DNA from: an uncultured Alteromonadaceae bacterium | GTDB taxonomy: Bacteria > Pseudomonadota > Gammaproteobacteria > Enterobacterales > Alteromonadaceae | Assembly: GCA_947503265.1 (NCBI GenBank) | Contig: CANNDC010000019.1 | Location: 1 to 64,000, forward strand | Length of the DNA stretch: 64,000 bases | Direction: 5' to 3' | Part shown: one piece after another, positions 18,552-27,803 of the stretch | Position numbering within the stretch: the stretch's first letter is position 1 | Layout: every line of letters starts with the position of its first letter | Translations under genes and position numbers: made by a program | The notes under the pieces: generated by a model | Databases searched by the model: none | Told to the model about the DNA's origin: nothing | What the model saw: only the letters and a program-made list of their open reading frames with translations

Positions 18552-19316
18552 TTATCGTCCCATCCAGCCGCCGTCAACTAACAACACGCTGCCATTCATA
18601 TAATTAGAAGCCTCCGACGCTAAGAAAACTGTCGGACCTTTGAAATCATCTGGTTCACCCCAACGACCTTGAGGAATTCGTTCAAGAATCGATTTAGAAC
18701 GTGCTTGATCGTTACGTAACGCTTCAGTATTGTCTGTCGCGATATAACCTGGGGCGATAGCATTGACATTAACGCCTTGCCCAGCCCATTCGTTAGCTAA
18801 GGCTTTGGTTAGCTGGCCAATTGCACCCTTACTTGCAGCATATCCGGGCACTGTTATTCCGCCTTGGAAGGTTAAGAGTGAAGCGGTGAAAATAACTTTT
18901 CCTGATTTTCTCTCGATCATCTTCTTGCCTAGTTCTCTGCTAAGAACAAATTGAGAGTTCAGATTGATTTCAATGATCTTATCCCAGTATTCATCACTAT
19001 GCTCTGCAGCAGGAGAGCGGAGTATAGAGCCCGCATTATTGACAAGAATATCAATGCATTCGTGGTCTTTATTTACTTGTTCAATCATGCTGTACAAGCT
19101 TTCACGAGAAGAGAAATCAGCTTGATATGCAGAAAATTTTCTGCCCGTTGCTAAAACGGCTTTTTCAGTAGCCGAACCGCTTTTCGGTAACGACGCTGAA
19201 ACACCAATGATGTCCGCTCCCGCTTCAGCTAAGCCTTGTGCCATTGCTAGCCCAATACCGCGACTACAGCCAGTGACCAATGCAGTTTTGCCTCTCAAAT
19301 CGAATAATTTACTCAT
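18552..19316 (-). CDS. Short-chain dehydrogenase, probable 2-keto-3-deoxy-L-galactonate/2,5-diketo-3-deoxygluconate oxidoreductase
   Basis: A classical SDR of 254 residues: cofactor motif TGCSRGIG, NNAG, the catalytic serine in FTASLLTF, the YxxxK pair in YAASKGAIG and the C-terminal LLVDGGWMGR. It resembles the 2-deoxy-D-gluconate/KDG dehydrogenase (KduD-like) group. In the known L-anhydrogalactose route of agarolytic bacteria, 2-keto-3-deoxy-L-galactonate is oxidised at C5 to a diketo acid and then reduced to KDG; this SDR and the neighbouring medium-chain enzyme are well placed for those two steps. Which one performs which step cannot be settled from sequence. Confidence 0.85.
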   Translation of the reverse strand: MSKLFDLRGKTALVTGCSRGIGLAMAQGLAEAGADIIGVSASLPKSGSATEKAVLATGRKFSAYQADFSSRESLYSMIEQVNKDHECIDILVNNAGSILRSPAAEHSDEYWDKIIEINLNSQFVLSRELGKKMIERKSGKVIFTASLLTFQGGITVPGYAASKGAIGQLTKALANEWAGQGVNVNAIAPGYIATDNTEALRNDQARSKSILERIPQGRWGEPDDFKGPTVFLASEASNYMNGSVLLVDGGWMGR

Positions 19317-19325
19317 GGTGTCTAA

Positions 19326-20348
19326 TTACTCCGCTGAACAAGCAATAAGCGACTTCATACCAGTCGGATTTTCATCAATACCTGTAAACGCACCGTTGAT
19401 GTCGTTCAAAGATGAAACTGAACTGATAAAAGGGGCGATATCAAACTTTTCAGATGCTAATAACTCAACCGCCATTTCAAAATCTTGATACTCATAAACG
19501 CGGGCCCCCATAAGCTCTAGTTCTTTCCAGAAAAACTGAAACAAATCGACCTTAGGTGCTGCGGAGTGAATAGCAACCATGCAAATACGTCCACGAACTG
19601 AAGCAATCAAAGGCATAACATCTATAGCTGCTTGCACACCCGATACTTCGTACACGACGTCTGCACCTTTGCCGTTGGTCCATTTATCAACATACGCGGG
19701 TAAATCTTCTTTGATTGGATTAACTGAATCTATTCCATATTGTTGCGAGAACGAACGACGAGCATCATTCACTTCAGAAATGATCACATCTGCACCCACG
19801 CTTTTAGCCACCAATGCGACAAGCTGCCCAATGGGACCGCCACCAATAACCACGGCCTTCTCACCCGCCTGAAGGCGAGAACGATTGATATCATGGCAAG
19901 CTACTGCAAGAGGTTCTACAAGCGCTCCTTGCTTTAAGCTGACATTGTCGGGCAGCTTATGAAGCGTACGCGCCTTCACAGTCCAACTCGATTGAAATGC
20001 GCCCGGTGTATCTATTCCCATGAATTTCAAGTTTTGGCACACATGGCTATGGCCTGCGTCACATGCTGGGCATTCACCGCAATAGTCAAGAGGTCTTACT
20101 ACTGCTCTGTCACCTACTTTAAAATCAGTGACACCTTCACCTATTTCGGCGACTGTACCTGACATTTCGTGGCCAGTGATTTGCGGTGGATTGACGCGTT
20201 TGTCCATTAATCCGTGAAAAATGTGCATATCTGTACCACAAATACCTACGTATCCAACATCAAGCCTAACTTCGCCCGGCCCCGGAGGAACGGTTGAACC
20301 AGGCACAACTGTAAATGCCTTATTACCTATATATTGAGCTGCGAACAT
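19326..20348 (-). CDS. Zinc-dependent medium-chain alcohol dehydrogenase, probable C5 oxidoreductase of the KDG route
   Basis: A 340-residue threonine/sorbitol-dehydrogenase-like enzyme. The catalytic zinc ligands sit in GICGTDMH and GHEMSG, and the structural zinc cysteines in the CGECPACDAGHSHVC segment. The Rossmann motif is VIGGGPIGQL. Members oxidise secondary alcohols of sugars and sugar acids with NAD(P). Placed between the cycloisomerase and the SDR with gaps of about 10 bp, it is the other candidate for converting 2-keto-3-deoxy-L-galactonate to KDG through a 2,5-diketo intermediate. The substrate assignment is inference from the operon. Confidence 0.85.
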   Translation of the reverse strand: MFAAQYIGNKAFTVVPGSTVPPGPGEVRLDVGYVGICGTDMHIFHGLMDKRVNPPQITGHEMSGTVAEIGEGVTDFKVGDRAVVRPLDYCGECPACDAGHSHVCQNLKFMGIDTPGAFQSSWTVKARTLHKLPDNVSLKQGALVEPLAVACHDINRSRLQAGEKAVVIGGGPIGQLVALVAKSVGADVIISEVNDARRSFSQQYGIDSVNPIKEDLPAYVDKWTNGKGADVVYEVSGVQAAIDVMPLIASVRGRICMVAIHSAAPKVDLFQFFWKELELMGARVYEYQDFEMAVELLASEKFDIAPFISSVSSLNDINGAFTGIDENPTGMKSLIACSAE

Positions 20349-20359
20349 GGATCTAATTC

Positions 20360-21496
20360 CTATGATTGTTTAGTTAAATATTGTTCAATTAAGTCCATAT
20401 TGAATTCGACACCTGTCCCCGGCACATCAGGTGCTACTGCAAGACCATCTTCAAGTTTGAATGGGTGATAGGTATATCTGTCGATTGGAAACGAATGGAC
20501 TTCTAAATAGCCTGCATTAGGTTGGGATGCCATCAAAGATACATGTAGTTCATGCATTCCATGGCTGCAGACTTGTAAATTGTGAGCATGAGCTATCGAG
20601 GCCACTTTTAACCAGCCAGTTACACCACCGATATTAGATGCGTCTGGTTGTAAATAACTTAATTTGGCTTGTTCAATAGCATAGGTAAATTCATAAATCG
20701 TATGTAAGTTTTCGCCCATTGCTAATGGAATATTTATTCTTTCAGCAATTCTGGCAAAGCCTTTATAATCGTCCGCAATGGTTGGCTCTTCAAACCAACC
20801 AATATTGTATTGTTCTATTTCTTGGGCAAAACGAATGGCTTCGTCAACAGAAAGTGAGTAGTTGGCATCAACCATAAACTTAATGTCATCGCCGATTAAC
20901 TCTCTGACTGCAGCGACTCGATCTATATCTTCTTTATAGTTAGGTTTTCCAACTTTAATCTTAACAGCTTTGAAACCCCTATCTAGATAACCCTGAATAT
21001 TGCCTAATAATTTTTCTTTAGAAAAATTAAGATCTATTCCTCCCGCATAGCAGTTAACTTTATTGCTATGCCCTCCGGCAAGTTTCCAAAGAGGTAAATT
21101 CATCAATTTGCAACGAATGTCCCACAGTGCAATATCAATGGCAGAAATCGCAAAGCTAACCAAACCACCTCTGCCTACATAATGCAGGTGGTACTGCATT
21201 TCTTCCCAAATTTGGCCAATACAGCTAGCATCCTTACCAATTAGAAAAGACTTAAACTCGTCTTCTAAAAGAGAATAAATTGCTCTACCACCTTTCCCTC
21301 CAGTATAAGTATAACCAACGCCTTCAATGCCGTTTGCACAGGTTATTCGACACACAATAAGTTCAAAATGAGTATGATCACCATGTTTGGCATCATTTAA
21401 TACTTCGTCGAGGGGAATGTTAAAACGTTGTACCTTTACTGACTTAATCTGAGTATGGTTCAAGGTTGCTGTATCTAGCTTTGTTATGGCGCTCAT
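20360..21496 (-). CDS. Enolase-superfamily enzyme, probable 3,6-anhydro-L-galactonate cycloisomerase
   Basis: A 378-residue mandelate-racemase/muconate-lactonizing family protein. The KxK acid/base motif is in AVKIKVGKP, metal ligands are in MVDANYS, WFEEPT and MGENLHT, and a catalytic histidine lies in CSHGMHELH. The homologous step in agar degraders opens the anhydro ring of 3,6-anhydrogalactonate to 2-keto-3-deoxy-L-galactonate. It is the first gene of the operon cycloisomerase - MDR - SDR - aldehyde dehydrogenase and stands back to back with a GntR regulator, with a perfect palindrome between them. A generic sugar-acid dehydratase is the alternative reading; context favours the cycloisomerase. 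Confidence 0.87.
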   Translation of the reverse strand: MSAITKLDTATLNHTQIKSVKVQRFNIPLDEVLNDAKHGDHTHFELIVCRITCANGIEGVGYTYTGGKGGRAIYSLLEDEFKSFLIGKDASCIGQIWEEMQYHLHYVGRGGLVSFAISAIDIALWDIRCKLMNLPLWKLAGGHSNKVNCYAGGIDLNFSKEKLLGNIQGYLDRGFKAVKIKVGKPNYKEDIDRVAAVRELIGDDIKFMVDANYSLSVDEAIRFAQEIEQYNIGWFEEPTIADDYKGFARIAERINIPLAMGENLHTIYEFTYAIEQAKLSYLQPDASNIGGVTGWLKVASIAHAHNLQVCSHGMHELHVSLMASQPNAGYLEVHSFPIDRYTYHPFKLEDGLAVAPDVPGTGVEFNMDLIEQYLTKQS

Positions 21497-21542
21497 AATT
21501 ACAGACTCTAAATTAGCAGGATTGCTCGTAATTTAATTGTAC

Positions 21543-21554
21543 ATTGTTAACAAT
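21543..21554. promoter_or_regulatory. Perfect ATTGTTAACAAT palindrome between the anhydrogalactose operon and its GntR regulator
   Basis: A perfect 12-bp inverted repeat, 47 bp upstream of the cycloisomerase ATG and about 140 bp from the divergent regulator gene. This is the classic place for a local operator and the main reason to link this motif to the GntR protein at 21691. Confidence 0.75.
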
Positions 21555-21690
21555 TAATTGCAAACCCAATTTAAATAACTTTAAAATAACAAAAGTTAAA
21601 AATATGTTTTAAGTGAAAAAAACCGATGATAATAAAACATTATAGTTTATTATATGTTTATAAAACGCAGCAAAAGGAAGGATTTTAGTC

Positions 21691-22296
21691 ATGACAGCAA
21701 GCCGAATTATGTCGATAAGAGAACAAATAGCAGACGTATTGCGTTCAGATATTATATCGGGCGAATTGGAACCTAATACGAAATTAAATGAACAACTCCT
21801 TGCCAAACGATTCGGTACTTCACGTGGCCCAATCCGAGATGTATTGATAAAGTTGACCAAAGAAGGTTTGTTGGTCAGCAAAGACAATGTAGGTTCTTCT
21901 GTGAGTAGTCCTCTTTCGTCTGGACTACAAAAACTCAGTGTTGATATTCGTCGAAAGATCGAGGAATACGCCGCTAAACAGCTTGAAAATAATATATCTG
22001 AGCAAGACTTGGACAACATGGATGCAATTATCGAGAAGATGCAAGACCATTTTGATAAGGAAGAATTTACAGAGCTAACCAAAACCGATATCGAATTCCA
22101 CAAGTATTTTGTAGGATTGGCAGGTGGAGATGACTTAGTTAATCTTTGGTATCCAGTCGTCCTGAGGATGAGAATGAATTATCAACGTATTGGCAGCTCT
22201 CAAAAATTGGTTGATGAGCACAAGCACATCGTTGATGCGCTTCGTCAAAACAATGCTAAAGAGGCTGTTGCGAGTATCCGTAAAAATATCAAGTAA
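21691..22296 (+). CDS. GntR-family (FadR-type) transcriptional regulator of the anhydrogalactose operon
   Basis: The 201-residue protein has an N-terminal winged helix (IREQIADVLRSDIISGELEP, then LAKRFGTSRGPIRDVLIKL) and a helical FCD-type ligand domain with histidine/aspartate metal positions (DIEFHKYF). The ATG has a strong AAGGAAGG site. It is divergent from the cycloisomerase operon with an ATTGTTAACAAT palindrome in between, so it most likely represses the agar-sugar genes until an intermediate binds. The GT...AC core of the site agrees with FadR-subfamily operators. The ligand is unknown; KDG-like acids are reasonable candidates. It is shorter than the three other GntR regulators in the window and not closely similar to them. 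Confidence 0.87.
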   Translation: MTASRIMSIREQIADVLRSDIISGELEPNTKLNEQLLAKRFGTSRGPIRDVLIKLTKEGLLVSKDNVGSSVSSPLSSGLQKLSVDIRRKIEEYAAKQLENNISEQDLDNMDAIIEKMQDHFDKEEFTELTKTDIEFHKYFVGLAGGDDLVNLWYPVVLRMRMNYQRIGSSQKLVDEHKHIVDALRQNNAKEAVASIRKNIK

Positions 22297-22321
22297 AAAA
22301 TAAGAGCTTCAATCGCTACTG

Positions 22322-22765
22322 TTAATCATCGTAAACGCCGATTTTAAGGGTAGCGGTTGCAACTGTCACTTCGAAGAAAAACGTTAACAAACCACAAGTA
22401 ATAAATAACAAACCGGTGATAAACATGCCGATAATGTAGCTATCTAGATTGACATCTACCAAGCCGTTAGTAAGCAACATAATAACGTCTAAACACACAG
22501 TCACAGCTGCCCCTGTCAGAAATGTTATTGCCCAATTCGCAAGTTGCATCCTTCTTCGTAAAGACTTCAATTCAATTTTTGCCCTTTTATTTATTAGCTT
22601 TTGGTCGGTGCAATGCTGTTCTTCAAACCATCTTGCCCGATCAATAATTCTGCCTACTCGCCCTGTCACGACATTCAGTATTTGACCAATACCAACAATT
22701 AAAAAAATGGGGGCAAGTGAGAGCTGAATAAGCTCCACGGCAGAATCTGCCATATTGAGTTCCAT
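22322..22765 (-). CDS. DUF2721-type integral membrane protein
   Basis: About 147 residues from the ATG at 22765, which has an AGGAAG site 7 nt upstream; a longer frame to 22813 lacks one. The segment AVELIQLSLAPIFLIVGIG followed by GRVGRIIDRARW is typical of DUF2721 proteins. Two further hydrophobic stretches follow a basic linker (LKSLRRRMQLANWAI). Function unknown; probably a core gene unrelated to the glycan locus. It converges on the GntR gene. Confidence 0.8.
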   Translation of the reverse strand: MELNMADSAVELIQLSLAPIFLIVGIGQILNVVTGRVGRIIDRARWFEEQHCTDQKLINKRAKIELKSLRRRMQLANWAITFLTGAAVTVCLDVIMLLTNGLVDVNLDSYIIGMFITGLLFITCGLLTFFFEVTVATATLKIGVYDD

Positions 22766-23079
22766 GAGAGTACTTCCTAAAAGTCTAGTTTGTGATGTGG
22801 GGAAATTTGCCAATTCTGCAAGCGTTTGATTATACGCTAGATTTGGCAGTGATTCGAGTCTAAAGGATATTAATTTGCTTGGGTCCCTTCCCTTCGCTTA
22901 CAATTCCTTCGATAGCAATAAAGTATAGTTGCCAACTTAAAATACTCCCCGAAAAACAAACAACGCAGTGTTGTTTTAGCCGAAGACTTGGACATTTACT
23001 AATTGTAATTTTTCTGTAAACCCTAAGAAATTCGATTCATTAGTTTGTATCTTAAGCTGACTTGAATAGAAGGTGTATC

Positions 23080-25329
23080 ATGATGAAGTGTCAATTAGGT
23101 GTTTTAGCGTGCTTGAGTATTTTTGTTGTCAGTGCTTGTGGTGGTGGCGGAGGCGATGGAGCAACAAACACTCCACCGACTGTCACGCCAACTCCGACTC
23201 CAACACCTCCTCCTACACCAACACCACCGCCGACCCCAGCGCCGGCGCCAACGACTCCGAGTTCAGATCAACCCAATATCCTTTTGATTATTTCTGATGA
23301 TCAAGGCTTAGATGCGTCGAATCAATATAGCTTGAGCAATGACCTCCCTCCGACACCAAACCTAGACAATCTTGCATCAGCAGGTGTCGTTTTCGACAAT
23401 GCATGGGCAACTCCAGCATGCACAACCACCAGAGCAGCAATTATAACTGGCAAATACGGAATCAATAGCGGCGTAGAATTTGTGCCAGCGCAGTTGTCGA
23501 CTGAACATCAGATATTGCAACAATATTTGAAAAGCGATTCCTCAACAGAGAATTATGAGTCAGCGGTGTTTGGCAAATGGCACTTAGGGGGGGGAAGATC
23601 GAGTGCTGACCATCCGGCATCTGTAGGCGTTGACTACTACGCTGGCAATCTTGCCAATGTGAGCGATTATTTTAACTGGGACTTAACCGTTAACGGTACC
23701 ACAACGACATCCACTGATTACCACACGACTAAAATCACTGATTTGGCCTTAGAATGGATTAACCAACAGAATACGCCTTGGTTTGCTTGGGTAGCCTATT
23801 CGGCGCCACATTCACCCTTTCACCTTCCTCCACAAGAGCTACATACTCAGAGTCTATCTGGCGAAGCATCTGACATTACAAACAACAGACGTGACTACTA
23901 CTTAGCGGCAATAGAAGCCATGGATACCGAGATTGGTCGAATGGTGTCTAGTCTAGATAGTGAAACCTTGGAAAATACAGTCATTATTTATTTAGGTGAC
24001 AACGGCACACCAAGAAACGTGATTGATACTCAAGCGTATCTGAATTCACATAGTAAGGGTACCTTGTATCAAGGCGGTGTTGCAGTGCCTATGTTTATTT
24101 CCGGAAAAGGGGTGAATAGAGGCTCAAATGCACGCGAGTCTGCGTTGGTCGGAGCAACAGATTTATTTGCGACTATCGCTCAAATCGCTGGTTCAACCGA
24201 ATCAAATGTCCACGACAGTCAAAGTTTTTATGGGTTACTGACAGATGCCCAAGCACCTTCTCGCAACCTGCTTTATACCGAATTTCAATCTGACACCACA
24301 ACAGGGTGGACGGTGAGAAACGAAGATTACAAACTGATTGAATTTGAAGATGGCAGTCAAGAACTCTATTCATTGACAGACAATTTTGATGAAACAAGTA
24401 ACTTGAACGCCAGCAACGACAACAACATCATCACTTCAAAAACCAGTTTAGAAAACTTCGGAATCAGCATCACTGAGCCTTCTTCCGCCACTGACATTAC
24501 CAACATATTGTTGAACAGTACGGACTCAAACTGCGCGAGCTATGTTAACAACCATTTTTCTAATGTAATGGACGTTAACGAAGGCAGGATATTGATGGGT
24601 GATTTACAAATATCGGTTGAGGGTGACAAGTGCATATTTATCACCAACGCCATACCCAACCATGACTTCAATGACGGTGACAGAGGTTTTCCAAATACTG
24701 TCAGTGCGCAAAACGATCGTTTTGAAATTCCTAGCGCACCAGCGATGGCGCAACAAACAACCCAACTCAGTTTACTCACTGACAACGCGTTGTTGCTCAA
24801 TGGTGTAAAAGTCGACCTACTCGCTGCCGGTTGTTTTGGTGTGGGTGATGGCCGTGTTGGTTGTAATGATATTAATCAACCTTGGCGATATGATCCTATG
24901 CACCCTGAGAGCGGATTTACAGTTGATAGCCACAATGCCCACGCTCAAGCAGACGGAACGTATCATTATCACGGTTCTCCTCTTGCTTTGTTTGCAGATG
25001 ACTCAGGCTCTCCTTCTCCGGTAATCGGTTTCGCCGCTGATGGGTTTCCTATTTTTGGTTCATACTTCGATGATGGAAGCACCATACGTAAAGCGCTTTC
25101 TAGCTATCGACTGAAAGCTGGCCAACGACCAGATGGGAGCGATAATCCAGATGGAGAATATGATGGTACATTTCGAGATGACTATGAGTTCGTGCAAGGC
25201 CATGGTGACTTGGATGAATGCAACGGTATGACCCACAATGGTGTATACGGGTATTACGTTACTGATACATATCCTTATGTGCTTGGATGCTTCAAGGGTA
25301 CACCAGACGCGAGTTTCAACAAACGATAG
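23080..25329 (+). CDS. Sulfatase lipoprotein fused to a C-terminal YHYH domain
   Basis: From the ATG at 23080 (AGAAGG site) the product is 749 residues. It has a lipobox (VSAC) followed by a glycine run and a Pro/Thr linker, then an S1-type sulfatase domain (about 65-440) starting NILLIISDDQG, with FGKWHLGGG and LGDNGTPRN. The formylglycine position reads CTTTR (Cys about 114), so threonine replaces the usual proline or alanine at +2. The last roughly 250 residues contain the YHYH domain (DSHNAHAQADGTYHYHG, then IGFAADGFPIFGSY). The enzyme should remove sulfate from glycans at the cell surface. A TTG reading from 23062 adds only six residues. Substrate and the effect of the altered motif are unknown. 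Confidence 0.85.
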   Translation: MMKCQLGVLACLSIFVVSACGGGGGDGATNTPPTVTPTPTPTPPPTPTPPPTPAPAPTTPSSDQPNILLIISDDQGLDASNQYSLSNDLPPTPNLDNLASAGVVFDNAWATPACTTTRAAIITGKYGINSGVEFVPAQLSTEHQILQQYLKSDSSTENYESAVFGKWHLGGGRSSADHPASVGVDYYAGNLANVSDYFNWDLTVNGTTTTSTDYHTTKITDLALEWINQQNTPWFAWVAYSAPHSPFHLPPQELHTQSLSGEASDITNNRRDYYLAAIEAMDTEIGRMVSSLDSETLENTVIIYLGDNGTPRNVIDTQAYLNSHSKGTLYQGGVAVPMFISGKGVNRGSNARESALVGATDLFATIAQIAGSTESNVHDSQSFYGLLTDAQAPSRNLLYTEFQSDTTTGWTVRNEDYKLIEFEDGSQELYSLTDNFDETSNLNASNDNNIITSKTSLENFGISITEPSSATDITNILLNSTDSNCASYVNNHFSNVMDVNEGRILMGDLQISVEGDKCIFITNAIPNHDFNDGDRGFPNTVSAQNDRFEIPSAPAMAQQTTQLSLLTDNALLLNGVKVDLLAAGCFGVGDGRVGCNDINQPWRYDPMHPESGFTVDSHNAHAQADGTYHYHGSPLALFADDSGSPSPVIGFAADGFPIFGSYFDDGSTIRKALSSYRLKAGQRPDGSDNPDGEYDGTFRDDYEFVQGHGDLDECNGMTHNGVYGYYVTDTYPYVLGCFKGTPDASFNKR

Positions 25330-25547
25330 TTGCAGCATCAAATTTTTCTCCGAACATTAGCGCGTGTCGAACTTTGCTGTATAATTTTGCTGTTGACTAT
25401 AGACTCAACCCTTTAGAGCAATAATTCAGCACCGCCAGACAGCAAACTAAGTCGGCGATTTATAATCGTTCTTGCATTGCGCAATCTAACGACAGATTGT
25501 TAAACAACAAAGCACTGTAATTTTTAAACAGTGAGAAGAGAGAATAA

Positions 25548-25748
25548 ATGTCAGACCAACTAACGGATGAACAAGCACAGGAATTAATGGATAGCATTAT
25601 TACTCAATGCGAGGCGATGGAATTATTACCTGAGCAGATATTAGATGGGCTTGGGCGCTCACTAATGAGCGCCGCTAATGCATTTGATAAGAAACAAGTT
25701 ACCGTAAGTATTTCTGGATTCGGTTCTTGTAAAGTAGACTTGGATTAG
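25548..25748 (+). CDS. Small conserved-looking hypothetical protein
   Basis: A 66-residue acidic protein with a purine-rich ribosome-binding site (GAGAAGAGAG) before the ATG. It is predicted to be mostly helical at the N-terminus (LTDEQAQELMDSIITQCEAM) and to end in beta structure (QVTVSISGFGSCKVDLD). No signal or membrane segment. It stands alone, convergent with amtB. I do not recognise a family. Confidence 0.6.
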   Translation: MSDQLTDEQAQELMDSIITQCEAMELLPEQILDGLGRSLMSAANAFDKKQVTVSISGFGSCKVDLD

Positions 25749-25760
25749 GGGTTGTTAACC

Positions 25761-26969
25761 CTAGTCTTCGTTAATTGAACCAATGCGGTGAATTGATAAA
25801 TCAGCACCTTTGAATTCATCCTCATCACTAAGGCGCAATCCAAATACTTTGTTAACAAAGCCATAAACAATAGCGCCACCTATCACAGCAACTAAAATAC
25901 CTGCAAGGGTGCCAATAACTTGGGCAGTCAACGAAACACCTCCTAAGCCACCCAATGATTCGCTACCAAAGATTCCAGCAGCTATTCCGCCCCACGCACC
26001 ACAAATTCCATGTAAAGGCCAAACACCCAACACGTCATCTATTTTTCGAGTTTTTTGGAAGTAGGTAAACAAGACAACAAAAAGCCAACCAGCAACAATA
26101 CCGACGACTAACGACCCCATAGGGTGCATGATGTCAGAACCAGCACAAACAGCGACTAATCCAGCCAAAGGTCCATTATGAACAAAACCTGGATCATTTT
26201 TACCAAAGACTAAAGCTGCAATGATTCCACCTACCATGGCCATAAGTGAATTCACCGCCACCAAGCCACTAATACCGTCCATACTCTGTGCAGACATGAC
26301 ATTAAATCCAAACCAGCCAATGCAAAGAATCCAAGTTCCCAATGCCAAGAATGGAATATTAGAAGGAGCAAATGCAACCAACTTTTCGCCTATTAATCGA
26401 CCTTTTCTAAGTCCGAGGAAATACACTCCAACTAGCGCTAACCAGCCTCCTACACCGTGCACAACCACTGAACCAGCAAAATCATGAAACGCTGCACCTG
26501 TTGTTTCTTCTAACCAAGCTTGAAAGCCATAGTTGCCATTCCAAACAATACCTTCAAAGAAAGGATAAACAAAAGCAACGATCAAACCCGAAGCGAGTAA
26601 AAACGGATAAAACTTGCCTCGCTCAGCAATACCGCCTGATATTATCGCCGGAATTGCTGCTGCAAATGTCATTAAGAAGAAAAATTTAACCAGATCATAT
26701 CCGTTATTCGCAGAGAGCTCACTGGCACTGGCAAAGAAGGTGGTATCGTAGGCAATATAGTAGCCAATAAAGAAATACGCTAAGCAAGAAATGCCAAAGT
26801 CTGTAATGATTTTAACTAATGCATTCACTTGGTTTTTGCTTCTCACCGTTCCGACTTCAAGAAAAGCGAATCCCGCATGCATGGCAAAAACCATGATAGC
26901 ACCTATAAGTAAGAAAAACGTGTTTGAGCTTTGCACCAAGGTTTCTACGGCGCTATTAATTTCTTGCAT
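25761..26969 (-). CDS. amtB: Ammonium transporter AmtB
   Basis: An 11-helix Amt channel of 402 residues. It has the ammonium-conducting histidine pair (HDFAGSVVVHGVGGW and LHGICGAWGG) and the family phrases AFLEVGTVRSKN and GMVGGIIAALV-like central helices. It moves ammonium/ammonia across the inner membrane under nitrogen limitation and is gated by the PII protein encoded just upstream (47 bp). It belongs to general nitrogen metabolism and is probably not functionally part of the flanking glycan genes. Confidence 0.95.
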   Translation of the reverse strand: MQEINSAVETLVQSSNTFFLLIGAIMVFAMHAGFAFLEVGTVRSKNQVNALVKIITDFGISCLAYFFIGYYIAYDTTFFASASELSANNGYDLVKFFFLMTFAAAIPAIISGGIAERGKFYPFLLASGLIVAFVYPFFEGIVWNGNYGFQAWLEETTGAAFHDFAGSVVVHGVGGWLALVGVYFLGLRKGRLIGEKLVAFAPSNIPFLALGTWILCIGWFGFNVMSAQSMDGISGLVAVNSLMAMVGGIIAALVFGKNDPGFVHNGPLAGLVAVCAGSDIMHPMGSLVVGIVAGWLFVVLFTYFQKTRKIDDVLGVWPLHGICGAWGGIAAGIFGSESLGGLGGVSLTAQVIGTLAGILVAVIGGAIVYGFVNKVFGLRLSDEDEFKGADLSIHRIGSINED

Positions 26970-27016
26970 GATATATCTCTGTAATTTATTTGAATTTAAA
27001 AAGAGGAGTTTTTAGG

Positions 27017-27355
27017 CTATACAGCTTCGTCGTTTTGCTCGCCAGTTCGGATCCGAATCGCTTGCTCAACATCAAAAACAAAGATCTTGCCATCACCAAT
27101 TTTACCGGTTGCTGCTGTCTCCATGATGGCTTCAATACATCGATCTAATTGATCATCACTCACAACCGTATCAATTTTTACTTTTGGTAGAAAATCAATA
27201 TTGTATTCAGCACCACGATAGGTTTCTGTATGACCTTTTTGGCGTCCATAACCACGTACTTCGGAGACGGTCAGGCCAGAGATACCCGCTTCAGTTAGGG
27301 CGGCTCTTACATCGTCAAGTTTGAAGGGTTTTATGATTGCTTCTACTTTTTTCAT
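27017..27355 (-). CDS. glnK: Nitrogen regulatory protein P-II (GlnK)
   Basis: Starting at the internal ATG (27355) gives the standard 112 residues beginning MKKVEAIIKPFKLDDVR. The uridylylation site Tyr51 lies in RGAEYNID, and the B- and C-loop motifs GKIGDGKIFV and AIRIRTGE are intact. The trimer senses 2-oxoglutarate and ATP/ADP and blocks AmtB when nitrogen is plentiful. The glnK-amtB order is the usual operon. I saw no convincing sigma-54 promoter upstream. Confidence 0.95.
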   Translation of the reverse strand: MKKVEAIIKPFKLDDVRAALTEAGISGLTVSEVRGYGRQKGHTETYRGAEYNIDFLPKVKIDTVVSDDQLDRCIEAIMETAATGKIGDGKIFVFDVEQAIRIRTGEQNDEAV

Positions 27356-27586
27356 TATGTGTCCCACTGGTTGGAAAAAACAGACAAAAGGATACATGGA
27401 AGTAAATTAATTTGGGGAAGTACATATATAACGAATTGTAATATACCATTACATTTTTAACATATACCTTACAAATAATTAACCTTAGCTGTGGATAAGA
27501 AATTAGCTAGCAAAATGAATTACTTTGTTTAGGGGCTGGTGACCTTTGCTGTATGAAATTTGTTCTACAACGTGGTTGCCATCTAG

Positions 27587-27622
27587 AGCGCCTTCTGATC
27601 GAGGCGCTGATTTGAAGGCGCT
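27587..27622. other. Mutually exclusive hairpin elements
   Basis: The arm AGCGCCTTC (27587-27595) can pair either with GAGGCGCT at 27601-27608 or, perfectly over 9 bp, with GAAGGCGCT at 27614-27622. This could be part of a small RNA or simply short degenerate repeats. Confidence 0.3.
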
Positions 27623-27772
27623 TAGGACGAACTCGAAGGGCAGTGTTTGTGCGTCAATAGCTTGCCTATTGCAAACGAATTTAACTCACTAGTAGGGATA
27701 AGTAATAGGGAAAAATAGCAGCTAGTACGCAAGTTGTTATTCAGGGTTCAGGTTAACTAACATAGGGGGGTT

Positions 27773-27803
27773 GATATACGCTGGCTCAGGGCCAACGTAT
27801 ATC
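27773..27803 (-). terminator. Hairpin after the sulfatase gene
   Basis: A 13-pair stem (GATATACGCTGGC against GCCAACGTATATC, one wobble pair) with a 5-nt loop, 11 bp past the sulfatase stop. No T-run follows on the minus strand, so it may protect the mRNA end rather than act as a classic intrinsic terminator. Confidence 0.6.

Noticed and set aside
25761..27355. glnK-amtB as part of the glycan system
   Set aside because: Standard nitrogen-control operon without either palindromic operator; judged to be unrelated core genes.
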